In this document: in pieces, positions 8,547 through 17,069 of the stretch
How positions within the stretch are numbered: position 1 is the stretch's first letter
How the letters are laid out: each line of letters begins with the position of its first letter
NCBI RefSeq assembly: GCF_013410105.1
Contig: NZ_JACCCJ010000005.1
Coordinates: forward strand, 62,001 to 126,000
Reading direction: 5' to 3'
DNA length: 64,000 nucleotides
Source: Sphingopyxis sp. JAI108
GTDB taxonomy: Bacteria > Pseudomonadota > Alphaproteobacteria > Sphingomonadales > Sphingomonadaceae
Translations under genes and position numbers: made by a program
Notes under the pieces: generated by a model
Told to the model about the DNA's origin: nothing
Database searches by the model: none
What the model saw: only the letters and a program-made list of their open reading frames with translations

Positions 8547-8957
8547 TCAGGCGATGTTGATGTCGACCGCGATATTGCCGCGCGTCGCCTTCGAATAAGG
8601 GCAGATCTCGTGCGCGCGGGCGGTCAGCGTTTCGGCGGTTTCGCGGTCGATGCCAGGCAGGCTGACGTTGAGGCGCGCGATCAGCGAAAAGCCCCCGTCG
8701 TCGAGCGCAAGATCGACTTCGGCGTCGATGGCGGCGTCGGCAGGCAGCCGCAATTTGTGTTCGCTGGCAGCCTTGCCAATCGCGCCGAGGAAGCAGGCCG
8801 ACCAGCCGGCCGCGAACAGCTGTTCGGGGTTGGTGCCGGTGCGGTTCGATCCGGGCGGCGACAGCGCGATATCGAGTTCGCCGTCCGAGCTGCGCGATGC
8901 GCCGTCGCGGCCGCCGGTGGTGTGCGTTTTTCCGGTATATACGATATTCTGTGACAT
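8547..8957 (-). CDS. ohr: Organic hydroperoxide resistance protein, Ohr/OsmC family
   Basis: A 136-residue thiol peroxidase that reduces organic hydroperoxides. It has both catalytic cysteines in their family contexts: WSACFLGAI (peroxidatic) and EICPYSKATRGN (resolving). The SPPGSNRTGTNPEQLF region matches Ohr rather than OsmC proper. It follows an SDR gene by 27 bases and ends at a strong terminator. No MarR-type OhrR lies next to it; the nearest regulator is a LysR gene upstream of the SDR. Confidence 0.92.
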   Translation of the reverse strand: MSQNIVYTGKTHTTGGRDGASRSSDGELDIALSPPGSNRTGTNPEQLFAAGWSACFLGAIGKAASEHKLRLPADAAIDAEVDLALDDGGFSLIARLNVSLPGIDRETAETLTARAHEICPYSKATRGNIAVDINIA

Positions 8958-8984
8958 GGTTTTACTCCTGCTAGGCTTCGGGGA

Positions 8985-9779
8985 TCAAGCGGCCAGGTAT
9001 CGGGCCGCGAGGGTGCTGGTGGACAATTCGCCCGCCATGGCCTGCCGGGCTGCCTCGAAGGCGGCCCAGCGGGATTCGTCGTGAAGACTGGGGATGGTCG
9101 CAAATTCGCCGCGCGCGAGGCCGGTCAGCGCGGCATCGACGAGCTGATCGGCGCGCATGACGATCTCGCGGGGCAGATGCTCGACGGGCGTGCCCGCGAT
9201 GTCCCAGAAATCGGTCGCGGTCGCGCCGGGCAGGACGACCTGTACATGGACCCCGGTGCCGTCGAGTTCGTGACGCAGGTTCTGGCTGAAGGCGAGCACG
9301 AAGGCCTTGGACCCGCCATAAACGCCGTTGAGCACCTCGGGGGCGACCGCGACGATCGAGGCGATGTTGACGATCGTGCCGCGGCCCCGCGCCACGAAGG
9401 CAGGTATGACCGCATAGGTCAGCCGCATCAGCGCCTCGACATTGAGCGACACCATCGCGCTCATCGTATCGACGTCGGCGTCGAGGGCGCGAGCGGTCGA
9501 TCCGATGCCGGCGTTATTGACCAGCAGGGTGATGCTGCGCTCGTTCGCGAGCCGCGCTTCGATCAGCCGAAGATCGCCCGCGTTCGCAAGGTCGGCGGGC
9601 AGCGTGTCGATCTGGCGGCCCGTGGCGTCGCGGATCGCTTTCGCCACCCGTTCGAGCTTGTCGGCGCTTCGGGCAACGAGGATCAGGTCATAGCCTTGGC
9701 GTGCCAGGCGATCGGCGTATAGCGCGCCGATACCGCTCGACGCGCCGGTGATGAGGGCAGTGCCCTTTGTTTCGTTCAT
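8985..9779 (-). CDS. Short-chain dehydrogenase/reductase (classical SDR)
   Basis: A 264-residue NAD(P)-dependent oxidoreductase. It shows the cofactor-binding TGASSGIG at about residues 11-18, NNAG, and the catalytic YGGSK (Tyr-x3-Lys) preceded by a conserved serine in NIASIV. The substrate cannot be predicted. It lies 137 bases downstream of a LysR gene on the same strand and 27 bases upstream of ohr, so these three genes probably form one regulatory cassette. Confidence 0.88.
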   Translation of the reverse strand: MNETKGTALITGASSGIGALYADRLARQGYDLILVARSADKLERVAKAIRDATGRQIDTLPADLANAGDLRLIEARLANERSITLLVNNAGIGSTARALDADVDTMSAMVSLNVEALMRLTYAVIPAFVARGRGTIVNIASIVAVAPEVLNGVYGGSKAFVLAFSQNLRHELDGTGVHVQVVLPGATATDFWDIAGTPVEHLPREIVMRADQLVDAALTGLARGEFATIPSLHDESRWAAFEAARQAMAGELSTSTLAARYLAA

Positions 9780-9916
9780 CGCTCTTCCTTTCCGAATAGG
9801 GACGGATGCCGACCAGCCGAGATGGACGGGGCGGACCAGAGCGATTTAGTCGGGCGGGAAAATGCCGGTAGCGGGCGAAAGCGAGAGCCAGCCTCTCAAT
9901 TGCAGCAAGGGCCGGG

Positions 9917-10819
9917 TCAGGGGCAGTCGAACCCCGCACATGCGGCGCGCAGTCGCGGGGTCGCCCAATCGATGAAAGCCCTGACCTTCAGCGGCAGCAA
10001 CCCCTGGCGCGGATAAACGATATGGACGGGGCGCGGCTCGCTGTCACAGTCGGGAAGCACGCGCACGAGCGCCCCCGACTGGATCTGTCCCGACAGCTGA
10101 TAGTCGAAGAGGCGCGCAATCCCGACCCCGCCGAGCGCCGCCGCGAGATTTCCCGCGGCGCTGTTGACGGCGATCCGCGTCCGCGGCACGCAGACCATCT
10201 CCTCGCCGTCGACGCGGTAGGTCCAGAACATTTGCCGGGTGCCGAAGAGGATGCCGTCGTGCCCGGGAAGGTCGCGCGGGTCGGTCGGTGTTCCGCGCCG
10301 CTTGAGATAGTCGGGACTGGCACATGTGATCAGGCGAAAGTCGCCTGTCTTGACCGCATAGAGCGCACTGTCGGCCAGATGGCCGAGGCGGATGGCGACG
10401 TCGATATGTTCATCGACCATATGGGTGCGCCGGTCGGAGGCGATGAGGTTCAGGGTGACTTCGGGATATTCGGCCATGAACGACAGCGCGATCGGCATCA
10501 CATGACGCGCGCCGAATTCGACCGGCATGGTGACCGTCAGTTCGCCGCGCGGGGTGTTATATTCGCCCGATGCGCGCCGTTCGGCCTCGTCGAGATCGGC
10601 AAGGATCCGCCGCGCGGAATCGACATAATCGCGCCCGGCATCGGTGAGCTGGATGTTGCGGCTGGTGCGGACGAGGAGGTTGGTGCCGAGATGCCGCTCG
10701 AGTTCGGCGACCTTGCGGCTGACGCTGGGGAGCGGCGCATTCAGCTTGCGGCTCCCCGCGGACAGGCTGCCCGCGTCGACGACCGCCAGAATCACCCGCA
10801 TGGCGTCAAGACGATCCAT
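9917..10819 (-). CDS. LysR-family transcriptional regulator
   Basis: A 300-residue LTTR. The N-terminal helix-turn-helix begins MDRLDAMRVILAVVDAGSLS and continues through PLPSVSRKVAELERHLG; the effector-binding domain follows. I use the ATG at 10819, where the family N terminus begins, instead of the upstream in-frame start. It precedes the SDR-ohr pair on the same strand and is probably their regulator (inference from position). Confidence 0.9.
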   Translation of the reverse strand: MDRLDAMRVILAVVDAGSLSAGSRKLNAPLPSVSRKVAELERHLGTNLLVRTSRNIQLTDAGRDYVDSARRILADLDEAERRASGEYNTPRGELTVTMPVEFGARHVMPIALSFMAEYPEVTLNLIASDRRTHMVDEHIDVAIRLGHLADSALYAVKTGDFRLITCASPDYLKRRGTPTDPRDLPGHDGILFGTRQMFWTYRVDGEEMVCVPRTRIAVNSAAGNLAAALGGVGIARLFDYQLSGQIQSGALVRVLPDCDSEPRPVHIVYPRQGLLPLKVRAFIDWATPRLRAACAGFDCP

Positions 10820-10904
10820 CTGTCTCCCTCTCTTGCCCGCACGCTGAATAGCGGAATTTGCCCGGTCGTCACAGCTGCAAGCAATTGCCGCTCGCGTCGC
10901 AAAC

Positions 10905-10939
10905 AAACACCCGCCATCGGCGATCAATGGCGGGTGTTT
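10905..10939 (-). terminator. Intrinsic terminator after the tautomerase gene
   Basis: A perfect 13-bp stem (AAACACCCGCCAT with ATGGCGGGTGTTT, 9-nt loop) lies 22 bases past the tautomerase stop. On the minus strand it is followed by TTTGTTTG. It separates the tautomerase/SDR unit from the next LysR gene. Confidence 0.85.
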
Positions 10940-10960
10940 TCGGGGGTGCGTTGACGAGAC

Positions 10961-11197
10961 TCAGCCCGGGGGACCAGCGAGCTTCTTTCGATATTCTGCG
11001 ACGGGCATTCCGCCCCAGCCCCAGTCCTCCATCTCGACTTCCTGGAAGATCACCCAGGTCCATTCGGGGGGCTTCTTGAGCACATCGAACAGAACCTGGC
11101 TCATTCCCTTATAGATAGCGGCTTTCTGCTCGGGGGTTACATGATCGACACCGGCTTCGGTGCCCTCCTTGGTGACTTGTACGGTTACGATCGGCAT
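10961..11197 (-). CDS. 4-oxalocrotonate tautomerase-family enzyme
   Basis: A 78-residue protein. The sequence begins MPIVTVQVTKEG, and the exposed Pro1 after removal of Met is the catalytic base in this superfamily. Length and the MPVAEYRKK tail fit small tautomerases. I choose the ATG at 11197 because only that start gives the N-terminal proline. It follows an SDR gene by 25 bases and ends at a strong terminator. Confidence 0.85.
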   Translation of the reverse strand: MPIVTVQVTKEGTEAGVDHVTPEQKAAIYKGMSQVLFDVLKKPPEWTWVIFQEVEMEDWGWGGMPVAEYRKKLAGPPG

Positions 11198-11222
11198 GAT
11201 CTGTCTCCTCGCTCTCGCCGGA

Positions 11223-11933
11223 TCAGTGGCCGGCTGACTGGCCGCCATCGACATGGAGGATTTCGCCCGTCACGAAACCGGCGCTTTCAAGATACAGCAC
11301 GGCCTCGACGATGTCCGAAATATCGCCCATCCGGCCGACAGGGTGCAGCGCCGACAGGAAGTCGTGGGTTTCGGGGGTGTGCATCGGCGTCTTGATCACG
11401 CCCGGCGATACGGCATTCACGCGGATACCACGCGTCGCATATTCGATCGCCAAGCTCTTGCTCGCGGCGTTGATGCCGCCCTTTGACAGTGAAGCGAGCA
11501 CTGACGGCACCTGCGACAGGGCATGATCGACGAGGCTCGTCGTAATGCTGACGACATGGCCGCGGCCAAGCTTTTCCATCGCCGCGATGGCCGCCTGGGT
11601 GATGTAATAGAATCCGTTGATGTTGGTCGAGACGACATCGGCATATTGCTGTGCGCTGTAATCGGTGAACGGACCGGCGAGGAAAATGCCGGCGTTGTTG
11701 ACCAGCGTATCGACGCGCCCGAATTTTTCGATCGCTGCGGCGATCACGCGCGGCCCGGTTTCGGGATCGCCGATGTCGCCGGCGATCGTCAGGATATCGG
11801 GATTGTTCGAGGGCTGGATCGAGCGCGACGTCGCGACGACGCGATAGTTGCGATCGAGATAGGCGCTGACGAGGGCCGCGCCGATCCCCTGTGATGCGCC
11901 GGTGATGACGACGACTTTCTTTCCATTGCTCAT
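11223..11933 (-). CDS. Short-chain dehydrogenase/reductase
   Basis: A 236-residue classical SDR. It has TGASQGIG at the dinucleotide fold and NNAG at about residue 80. A conserved TTS precedes the active-site region, but the usual Tyr-x3-Lys is replaced by SLSKGGINAASKSLA: lysine is present and tyrosine appears to be missing. The C terminus, TGEILHVDGGQSAGH, is typical. The Ser for Tyr change may alter or abolish standard dehydrogenase chemistry. Start chosen at the ATG at 11933, with the GK-VVVITGA strand close behind. It sits between a LysR gene and a tautomerase gene. Confidence 0.85.
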   Translation of the reverse strand: MSNGKKVVVITGASQGIGAALVSAYLDRNYRVVATSRSIQPSNNPDILTIAGDIGDPETGPRVIAAAIEKFGRVDTLVNNAGIFLAGPFTDYSAQQYADVVSTNINGFYYITQAAIAAMEKLGRGHVVSITTSLVDHALSQVPSVLASLSKGGINAASKSLAIEYATRGIRVNAVSPGVIKTPMHTPETHDFLSALHPVGRMGDISDIVEAVLYLESAGFVTGEILHVDGGQSAGH

Positions 11934-12036
11934 GATATTTGACCTTTCTTCGGATGAATGCGGGCCAAATTTCATTGGTCCGGCCGGCGCAATCCGCGTC
12001 GACAGGACCTATCTAGGGCAGGTCGTTTTCCGTGAT

Positions 12037-12077
12037 AATCTAGACAGATTGACAGACATCATGCCGATTAACGGCAT
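12037..12077. promoter_or_regulatory. Two inverted repeats between LysR and SDR genes
   Basis: AATCT-AGAC-AGATT (12037-12050) and ATGCCG-ATTAA-CGGCAT (12061-12077) lie in the 150-base gap between the LysR gene and the SDR it precedes. LysR proteins bind short interrupted palindromes, so either could be an operator. The second, 7 bases after the LysR stop, could instead be a weak hairpin terminator. Confidence 0.35.
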
Positions 12078-12083
12078 AATAGC

Positions 12084-13013
12084 CTAGAGCTTGCTAGCGT
12101 CGAGAGCCAACCGGTTGAACGCGGTACGCAGCCGCGGTGCGGCAAAATCGATGAAGGCGCGGACTTTCGGTACGGCTTGGCGCCCGGCGGGCGTCAGCAG
12201 GTGCGCCGGCTGGACCGGCGGCTCGGCGTCGGCGAGCACGACCTGCAAACGCCCCGCCCTCACTTCTTGCGCGACATGATAGGAATAGACTCGGGTCAAC
12301 CCGCCCCCGGCCACCGCCGACGCGACCGCCGCGCGCACGCTGTTGACGATGAGGCGGGGCGCGAAGTGAACGGTCCGCGCGGCGCCGGATTTGCCGGTGG
12401 CGGAGAAGGCCCAGGATTCCAGCCCAAAATGGGTCAGCGAAATGATCTGGTGTCCGACGATGTCGCCGGGCGCTTCGATCGGCGGATGCTGTGCCAGATA
12501 ATGCGGCGCGGCAACGATGACCCGGCGCACCCCGTCGCCGACTCGCGTTGCGAGCAGCGATGAATCGGGCAGCTCCGCGACCCGGAGCGCGATATCGACG
12601 CCTTCGTCGATCAGGTTGACCGACCGGTCCACCAGAAGCAGGCGCGCCGTGACCAGTGGATAGGCATCGAGAAAATCGTCGAGGATGGTACGCAATATTT
12701 CCTCACCACTGATGGGCGGCGCGGTGAGCGTCAGCAGCCCGCGCGGTGCCGCACGCTCGCCCCCGGCGAGAAGATCGGCCTCCTCGAGCTCGGCGAGAAT
12801 GCGGCGGCACGATGCCGCATAGTGCTGGCCTGTGTCGCTTAAGCGGATGCTGCGGGTCGTGCGGTGGAGCAGTTCGGCGCCGACATGGGCCTCCAGCGAC
12901 GCGATCGCGCGACTGATTGCGGTCGGCGAACGGCGGAGGCGACGCGCTGCGCCCGCGAGGCTGCCCTCGTCGACCGCCGTCACAAATATCTTCATCGCAT
13001 CGATGCGGTCCAT
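12084..13013 (-). CDS. LysR-family transcriptional regulator
   Basis: A 309-residue LTTR starting MDRIDAMKIFVTAVDEGSLA, with the helix-turn-helix continuing through RSPTAISRAIASLEAHVG and then an effector domain. It resembles the LysR protein at 9917-10819 in its opening residues and in gene context. Probably controls the SDR-tautomerase pair downstream (inference). Confidence 0.9.
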   Translation of the reverse strand: MDRIDAMKIFVTAVDEGSLAGAARRLRRSPTAISRAIASLEAHVGAELLHRTTRSIRLSDTGQHYAASCRRILAELEEADLLAGGERAAPRGLLTLTAPPISGEEILRTILDDFLDAYPLVTARLLLVDRSVNLIDEGVDIALRVAELPDSSLLATRVGDGVRRVIVAAPHYLAQHPPIEAPGDIVGHQIISLTHFGLESWAFSATGKSGAARTVHFAPRLIVNSVRAAVASAVAGGGLTRVYSYHVAQEVRAGRLQVVLADAEPPVQPAHLLTPAGRQAVPKVRAFIDFAAPRLRTAFNRLALDASKL

Positions 13014-13172
13014 CGCCCATCCGAAAACAGCTTTGAAAGTTTGATGCTACATGCGGCGCGCGGATTGGTCGAGCGTTGGCCATCCAGCGTGCCAGACCAC
13101 GGCAGAAAAATGCCTGCGACCGAGAATTTGAAGCGTTTCGTCCGTGGCCATGTTGGCCTCAGGAGAACGATC

Positions 13173-13592
13173 ATGGGAAGGTCAGAATTTGACTATTCGA
13201 TGCCCCGTCCGGCGTGGAATGCCGGCAGGAAGGTTGGAACAAAGCGCCCACTGAAACCTCGCCAGATATGGGCCATTCGCTTTCATCTCGATCGCGAGCA
13301 CCGACTTAGAGACCGGGCGCTGTTTGATCTTGCGATCGACAGCAAACTGCGGGGCTGTGATCTGGTGAAAATCAAGATCGGCGATCTAGTGACGGGTGGA
13401 GAATTGCGAACGCGGGCAATCGTAATTCAGCAGAAGACGGGTAAGCCAGTTCAATTCGAAATAATGTCGGACGCGCGAGGGAGCCTGCTGGCGTGGCTCG
13501 AGCGTCGGGGCGGATCGATCGAGGACTATGCGTTCCCCAGCCGCATCGACCACTCTGCCCATATGAGCACGCGGCAATATGCGCGTCTCGTG
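13173..13592 (+). pseudogene. Tyrosine recombinase/integrase, 3'-truncated
   Basis: The reading frame starts at an ATG preceded by AGGAG and encodes the N-terminal ~140 residues of a small phage-type integrase (PRPAWNAGRK, LKPRQIWAIRFHLD, RALFDLAIDSKLRGCDLVKI). It includes the first catalytic-domain arginine region (SKLRGCDLV). The homology stops after TRQYARLV at 13592, where the sequence changes into the antisense of a serine recombinase gene. The C-terminal His-x2-Arg and Tyr of the active site are therefore missing. The frame stays open to 13853 by chance. A second, more degraded piece of the same family is at 61780-61866. Confidence 0.75.
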
Positions 13593-14784
13593 CCACATAG
13601 GCGCGCTTGCGCGTCGTCTGTTCCTGCCGCCGGTCCAGAACGGCGGACAGGATGGTCTCCAGCCGATCGGGCCGGAGAAGCTCGTCCTCCAAATTCTTTG
13701 CTATCAGGTCGTCCAGCTTCTCCATTGGCACTGTCATGCCCGTGCAGGCAGTTGGTCCTTGCCGCGCCTTGGTCGAGCCGGCGTAATAGCGATACTGCCC
13801 GCCCTTGCCGGTGCGAATGGTCATGGCGCCCCCGCACTTGGCGCAATGGATGAGCCCGGTAAGCAGCGTAGGGCCGCTCACGACGCGAGGCGGCACCTTC
13901 TTGGGGTTGCGGGCCTGCAAATGTGCCTGCACCGCGTCAAACGTCTCCTGATCGATGATCGGAGGCGCCTCGACCACGACGGCCTCAGACTTCGGCTTAA
14001 GCTTCCTGTCCTTGCCGCGCCGATTGAACTCGTGGCGTCCGGTATAGGTCGTGCGGGTCAGTATCTGGTGGACGGCACCGAGGCCCCAGCGCCCGCCGTC
14101 GCGGGTGCGAATGGACCTTTCGTTGAGCCGCGCGGCAATGGCCTTGACCCCCATCGAGCCTGACACGCCATCGCCCTCTAGGGCGAGCCGGAAGATGGTT
14201 CGCACAGTCTCCGCATTGAAGGGGTCGATCTGCAGCCGCTCCTTGACCTTCGCGCCGCGTTGTTCCGCCGCGACGACACGGTAGCCGATCGGTGGCAGCG
14301 AGCTGTTCCAGAAGCCTTGCCGCGCATTCTCGCGCATTGCGCGCAGCACGTGCTTGGCGGTCTCTTTTGACTGATACTCGTCGAACAGTGCCATGATCTG
14401 GCGCATCATGACGTGCATCGGATCGTCGCCCATCTCCTGCGTGATGGAGACGAGCTTCACGCCATTCTTGGCGAGCTTTCTGACATAGAACTCCAGCTCG
14501 AAATGATCGCGAAAGAAGCGGGAGAAGCTGTGGACCGCAACGAGGTCGAACGGCGCCGGTTTGGATGTCCCCGCCTCGATCAGCCTCTGGAACTCGGGGC
14601 GGCGGTCATTCGTCGCAGAGGCGCCCGATTCAACTTAGGTGTCGACGACCTTGAGGCCCCGCGCCGCGCACCAGCCTTCACCTTGCCGTCGCTGGTCGGG
14701 GATCGATACGTCATGCTCGGCCTGCCGCGCGGTCGAGACGCGAAGCGCCGCGCGCGCCCCCGTGATGGTCTGCGGCGCGGTCAT
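13593..14784 (-). pseudogene. Large serine recombinase, nonsense-mutated and 3'-truncated
   Basis: From the ATG at 14784 the frame reads MTAPQTITGARAALRVSTAR, with the catalytic serine of the resolvase fold at residue 17. Codon 50 (14635-14637) is TAA where the context VVDT-stop-VESGA suggests a tyrosine codon was lost. The frame then continues through the resolvase domain, the recombinase domain and a zinc-ribbon (HCAKCGGAM ... ACTGM). The 3' end is replaced at about 13593-13605 by the integrase fragment. A product could restart at 14460, but it would lack the catalytic serine, so the gene is very probably dead. Confidence 0.8.
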
Positions 14785-14805
14785 GGCAGTCTCCGTAAGG
14801 TCAGA

Positions 14806-15198
14806 TCAAAGGGGCGAGGAAAACAGCTCGTCGAAAAGGTCGCCGAACCAGCGCTCAAACACTTCGACTTCGGCAAGCGTGACCGGAACGGGATTGGGCC
14901 AGTCGTTGACGACGCGCCACGTCGAGAGGTCGTGCTTGGGAGGCCGACCGGGAACGGGCCAAGGCTTGCCGAGCAGGGTTCCAAGCTGCTCGGATGCGCT
15001 GGGCGCTCGCCCGGGGGGGGGGGGGGCGGGCCATGCCGCAACGGTCGCGCAGTTCATGGTGCGATGGAACAGCAATCCGCCTTTTCGCGGCGCGCGTGCA
15101 ACGATGGAGAAGAAAGACAGGCCATAGGAAAGATCGGTTGCGGGCGCCGCCGCCGCTTTCGGGCCTCGGTTCGGCCTCGGTCTGCGAATCACCGTCAT
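14806..15198 (-). CDS. Hypothetical protein upstream of the recombinase
   Basis: A 130-residue frame starting MTVIRRPRPNRGPKAAA. It has a proline-rich middle encoded by a run of 14 C on the coding strand, and a C terminus (LSTWRVVNDWPNPVPVTLAE, then VEVFERWFGDLFDELF) with the composition of a real protein. It lies 22 bases before the recombinase start and 19 bases after a sigma-like gene, in one apparent operon. No function recognised. The homopolymer makes it prone to frameshift. Confidence 0.55.
   Translation of the reverse strand: MTVIRRPRPNRGPKAAAAPATDLSYGLSFFSIVARAPRKGGLLFHRTMNCATVAAWPAPPPPGRAPSASEQLGTLLGKPWPVPGRPPKHDLSTWRVVNDWPNPVPVTLAEVEVFERWFGDLFDELFSSPL
15013..15026. repeat. G14 homopolymer inside a gene
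   Basis: Fourteen consecutive G on the plus strand (C14 in the coding sense) lie inside the hypothetical gene 14806-15198. The frame is open on both sides at this length; a change of one base would fuse the N terminus to another frame. It may be a contingency tract or a place for assembly error. Confidence 0.9.
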
Positions 15199-15217
15199 TA
15201 CCGCCCATGCCAGACGG

Positions 15218-15523
15218 CTATTTGGAAAGTTCGCGGGCAGGTTCTTCCCTTGCCTTGCGAATAGTCCATAACGCCCGGACCATTTCCCGCTCGACCGCTT
15301 TTTCGCTGATGCCGAGTCGATGTGCGATGCGGTCGTAACCCAGATTATCGAAGCGGTGCATAAGGAACACATCGCGGGTGCGCTTTGGCAGGCGCGCAAT
15401 GGCCCACTCGACTCGCCTGATCTCCGGATCGACATTTTCATCGAACCTTGGAACGATCGGCGGCGGCACGAGCAGGTTACGGATCGTACGCGCAAAGCGG
15501 GCGGCCATGTTGTCGTCAGCCAT
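15218..15523 (-). CDS. Sigma-70 region 4-like DNA-binding protein
   Basis: A 101-residue protein with a sigma region 4 type helix-turn-helix: EWAIARLPKRTRDVFLMHRF then YDRIAHRLGISEKAVEREMV. It lacks an obvious region 2, so it is not a full sigma factor. Such stand-alone proteins occur on integrative elements of alphaproteobacteria. It overlaps the preceding gene by 8 nt and is part of the minus-strand operon leading to the recombinase. Confidence 0.75.
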   Translation of the reverse strand: MADDNMAARFARTIRNLLVPPPIVPRFDENVDPEIRRVEWAIARLPKRTRDVFLMHRFDNLGYDRIAHRLGISEKAVEREMVRALWTIRKAREEPARELSK

Positions 15524-15974
15524 GAGCCTTCCCCCGCCGGGGGCGAGCGTGGCCTGTCACTCCCTGTACATGATCGAGCAAGTCACGGAGCAGCGGTGGA
15601 ATGTCAGGTAGCAGTTCAGAGGCCGGGGGCCGTGACCCGTCAAGGCTCGGATTGCGCCACACGTTATAGGGTGACAGCACCGGGGTCAGCCGCTCCAGTT
15701 CCGGGGAGTGATAGTTGAGGCCGGTCGCGTTGGCATATGCCAGTGCCTTGCCGATATGCAGGCCGATGTTCCGGGCGCACCATCTATCATCAAAGCCGAT
15801 GTCCAGCAGATGCGAGCTTAGCGCCATCTGGGCCACGATGCCGGTCTGGTAGAGAAGATCGCCTGTATCGGGGAAACGCAAGTCCGCAATGGCGAGGTAG
15901 AAACTCTCGCCGTTTCGATAACGGGATCGGCTTAGAATTCGGCCCTCCCGTGTTCGACCGATGAGGATAGGCAT
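15516..15974 (-). CDS. Hypothetical protein of the mobile island
   Basis: A 152-residue protein from the ATG at 15974 (MPILIGRTREGRILSRSRYR); no family recognised. It has a hydrophobic middle (GDLLYQTGIVAQMALSSHLL) and a C terminus rich in Pro and Arg. The frame is open upstream to 16148. An upstream GTG or ATG start is possible because residues before Met (SRRETLAATSLLPGAL) look protein-like, so the N terminus is uncertain. Overlaps the sigma-like gene by 8 nt. Confidence 0.5.
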   Translation of the reverse strand: MPILIGRTREGRILSRSRYRNGESFYLAIADLRFPDTGDLLYQTGIVAQMALSSHLLDIGFDDRWCARNIGLHIGKALAYANATGLNYHSPELERLTPVLSPYNVWRNPSLDGSRPPASELLPDIPPLLRDLLDHVQGVTGHARPRRGKAHG

Positions 15975-16115
15975 TCGGTTAACCACCGGTGACGCAAAGT
16001 TTGAAAGAGCGCCAGGGAGAAGAGAGGTGGCGGCGAGCGTCTCTCGCCGCGAGAGCGTCACGCATCGCTTGGCTGCGTTTTGGCAATCATCGGGTATCTC
16101 CCGCTGTAATAGTAA

Positions 16116-16171
16116 CCGATATCGGATATACGTCAGCCCGAACTTCAAGGCAATAAGCGATATCTCTTATT
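16116..16171. promoter_or_regulatory. Paired GATATC-centred palindromes, candidate RHH operator
   Basis: CCGATATCGG (16116-16125, perfect) and AATAAG-C-GATATC-T-CTTATT (16152-16171, 20 bp with one mismatched pair) share a GATATC core. The cores are 41 bases apart, about four helical turns. They lie between the minus-strand island operon and a plus-strand ribbon-helix-helix gene, a typical position for an autoregulatory operator. Confidence 0.5.
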
Positions 16172-16215
16172 AGGGTTGTGATTGCGCGACCCACTGGTCC
16201 GGTTAGGTCGATCCT

Positions 16216-16392
16216 ATGGGAAGACCGCCGCTAAAAGTGAAATCTACGGTTGTTCGCCTGCCAGAAGGCATGGGTAAACGAATCGACAATCTCGTTGGAA
16301 AGCAGCGTCGCGCCGCATTTATCCGTGACGTTGTTGAGCGAGAGGTTGAGCGGCTGGAACAGAAGCAGCGGGAGATGGGGCTGCTCAAATAG
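16216..16392 (+). CDS. Ribbon-helix-helix (CopG/Arc-like) DNA-binding protein
   Basis: A 58-residue protein too short for most gene callers. After a basic N terminus the strand STVVRLPEGM is followed by two helices (GKRIDNLVGKQRRAAFIRDV and VEREVERLEQKQREMG), the ribbon-helix-helix layout. Such proteins are repressors or antitoxins. No toxin gene follows; the next frame is a KAP-like fragment. It is divergent from the island operon, with two palindromes in between. Confidence 0.7.
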   Translation: MGRPPLKVKSTVVRLPEGMGKRIDNLVGKQRRAAFIRDVVEREVERLEQKQREMGLLK

Positions 16393-16406
16393 GCGGGCTA
16401 GGATAG

Positions 16407-17069
16407 GCGAAGACTGCGCCGGGCGGATGCACGTCGCGTTTTTTCGGCCGCTATTTCCAGCTCCTGATTCCAGATGGAATGGTGTCGGAATCTGATTTTG
16501 CAGACTTGGTCGACGCTGCCGCCGACGGCGTCGCGCTCGCTGCTGCGATTGACGGCTTTCGCGCGAGAGGCGCCCTTCCAGCGTTGGTTGCACGCTTCGA
16601 CGAAGCGGTCGATCAACTTCCGCTCGAACATTTCGAACGGCTGATGCCTGCAATCTTCGGCCTTGGCGAGGAACTGAGCAGTGCGCCAGGTTCGGACAGT
16701 CCGTTCAACACGCCCTTCATTTCCGCGTGGCGCTCGGCCACGTGGTTCCTGCGGCGTATTGAGGATCGAAAGGAACGCGCCCGCATTCTTTCGGCGGCAA
16801 TGGTCGAGACGCAGGCGCTAGCAGTGCCTTCTGTGCTTATCAGCCTCGAGGCTGAAGCACTCGAAAAGGACGAGCCGTCCCGTGCGCCTGAGCTCGACGC
16901 AGAGGACGTAGAAAAACTAAAGCAGGCTTGGCTCCAGATCATGACGGATCGCGCTGATAACGATCCGACCATCCTCGATCATGATCGGCTGGTCGGACAC
17001 CTCTATCATTGGCAGGATTATGCAGGGAGTATTGGCGCTGGCGTAAGTTGGCGCACTTTGACCAAATAA
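16407..17069 (+). pseudogene. C-terminal fragment of a KAP-like P-loop protein
   Basis: A frame open from 16407 without a good start codon (first ATG at 16479, 196 residues). The upstream residues RFFGRYFQLLIPDG and the following helical region resemble the C-terminal part of KAP-family NTPases. The N-terminal part, where the Walker A and B motifs would be, is absent, so I read it as the remaining 3' end of a gene cut by a deletion. KAP proteins occur in phage-defence and mobile contexts. The family assignment is from memory of the pattern and moderate at best; an intact small hypothetical gene is the alternative. Confidence 0.4.

Noticed and set aside
12864-13853. 329-codon plus-strand frame read as one gene
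   Set aside because: It is a chance fusion of LysR antisense, the truncated integrase and recombinase antisense; only 13173-13592 is integrase coding sequence.
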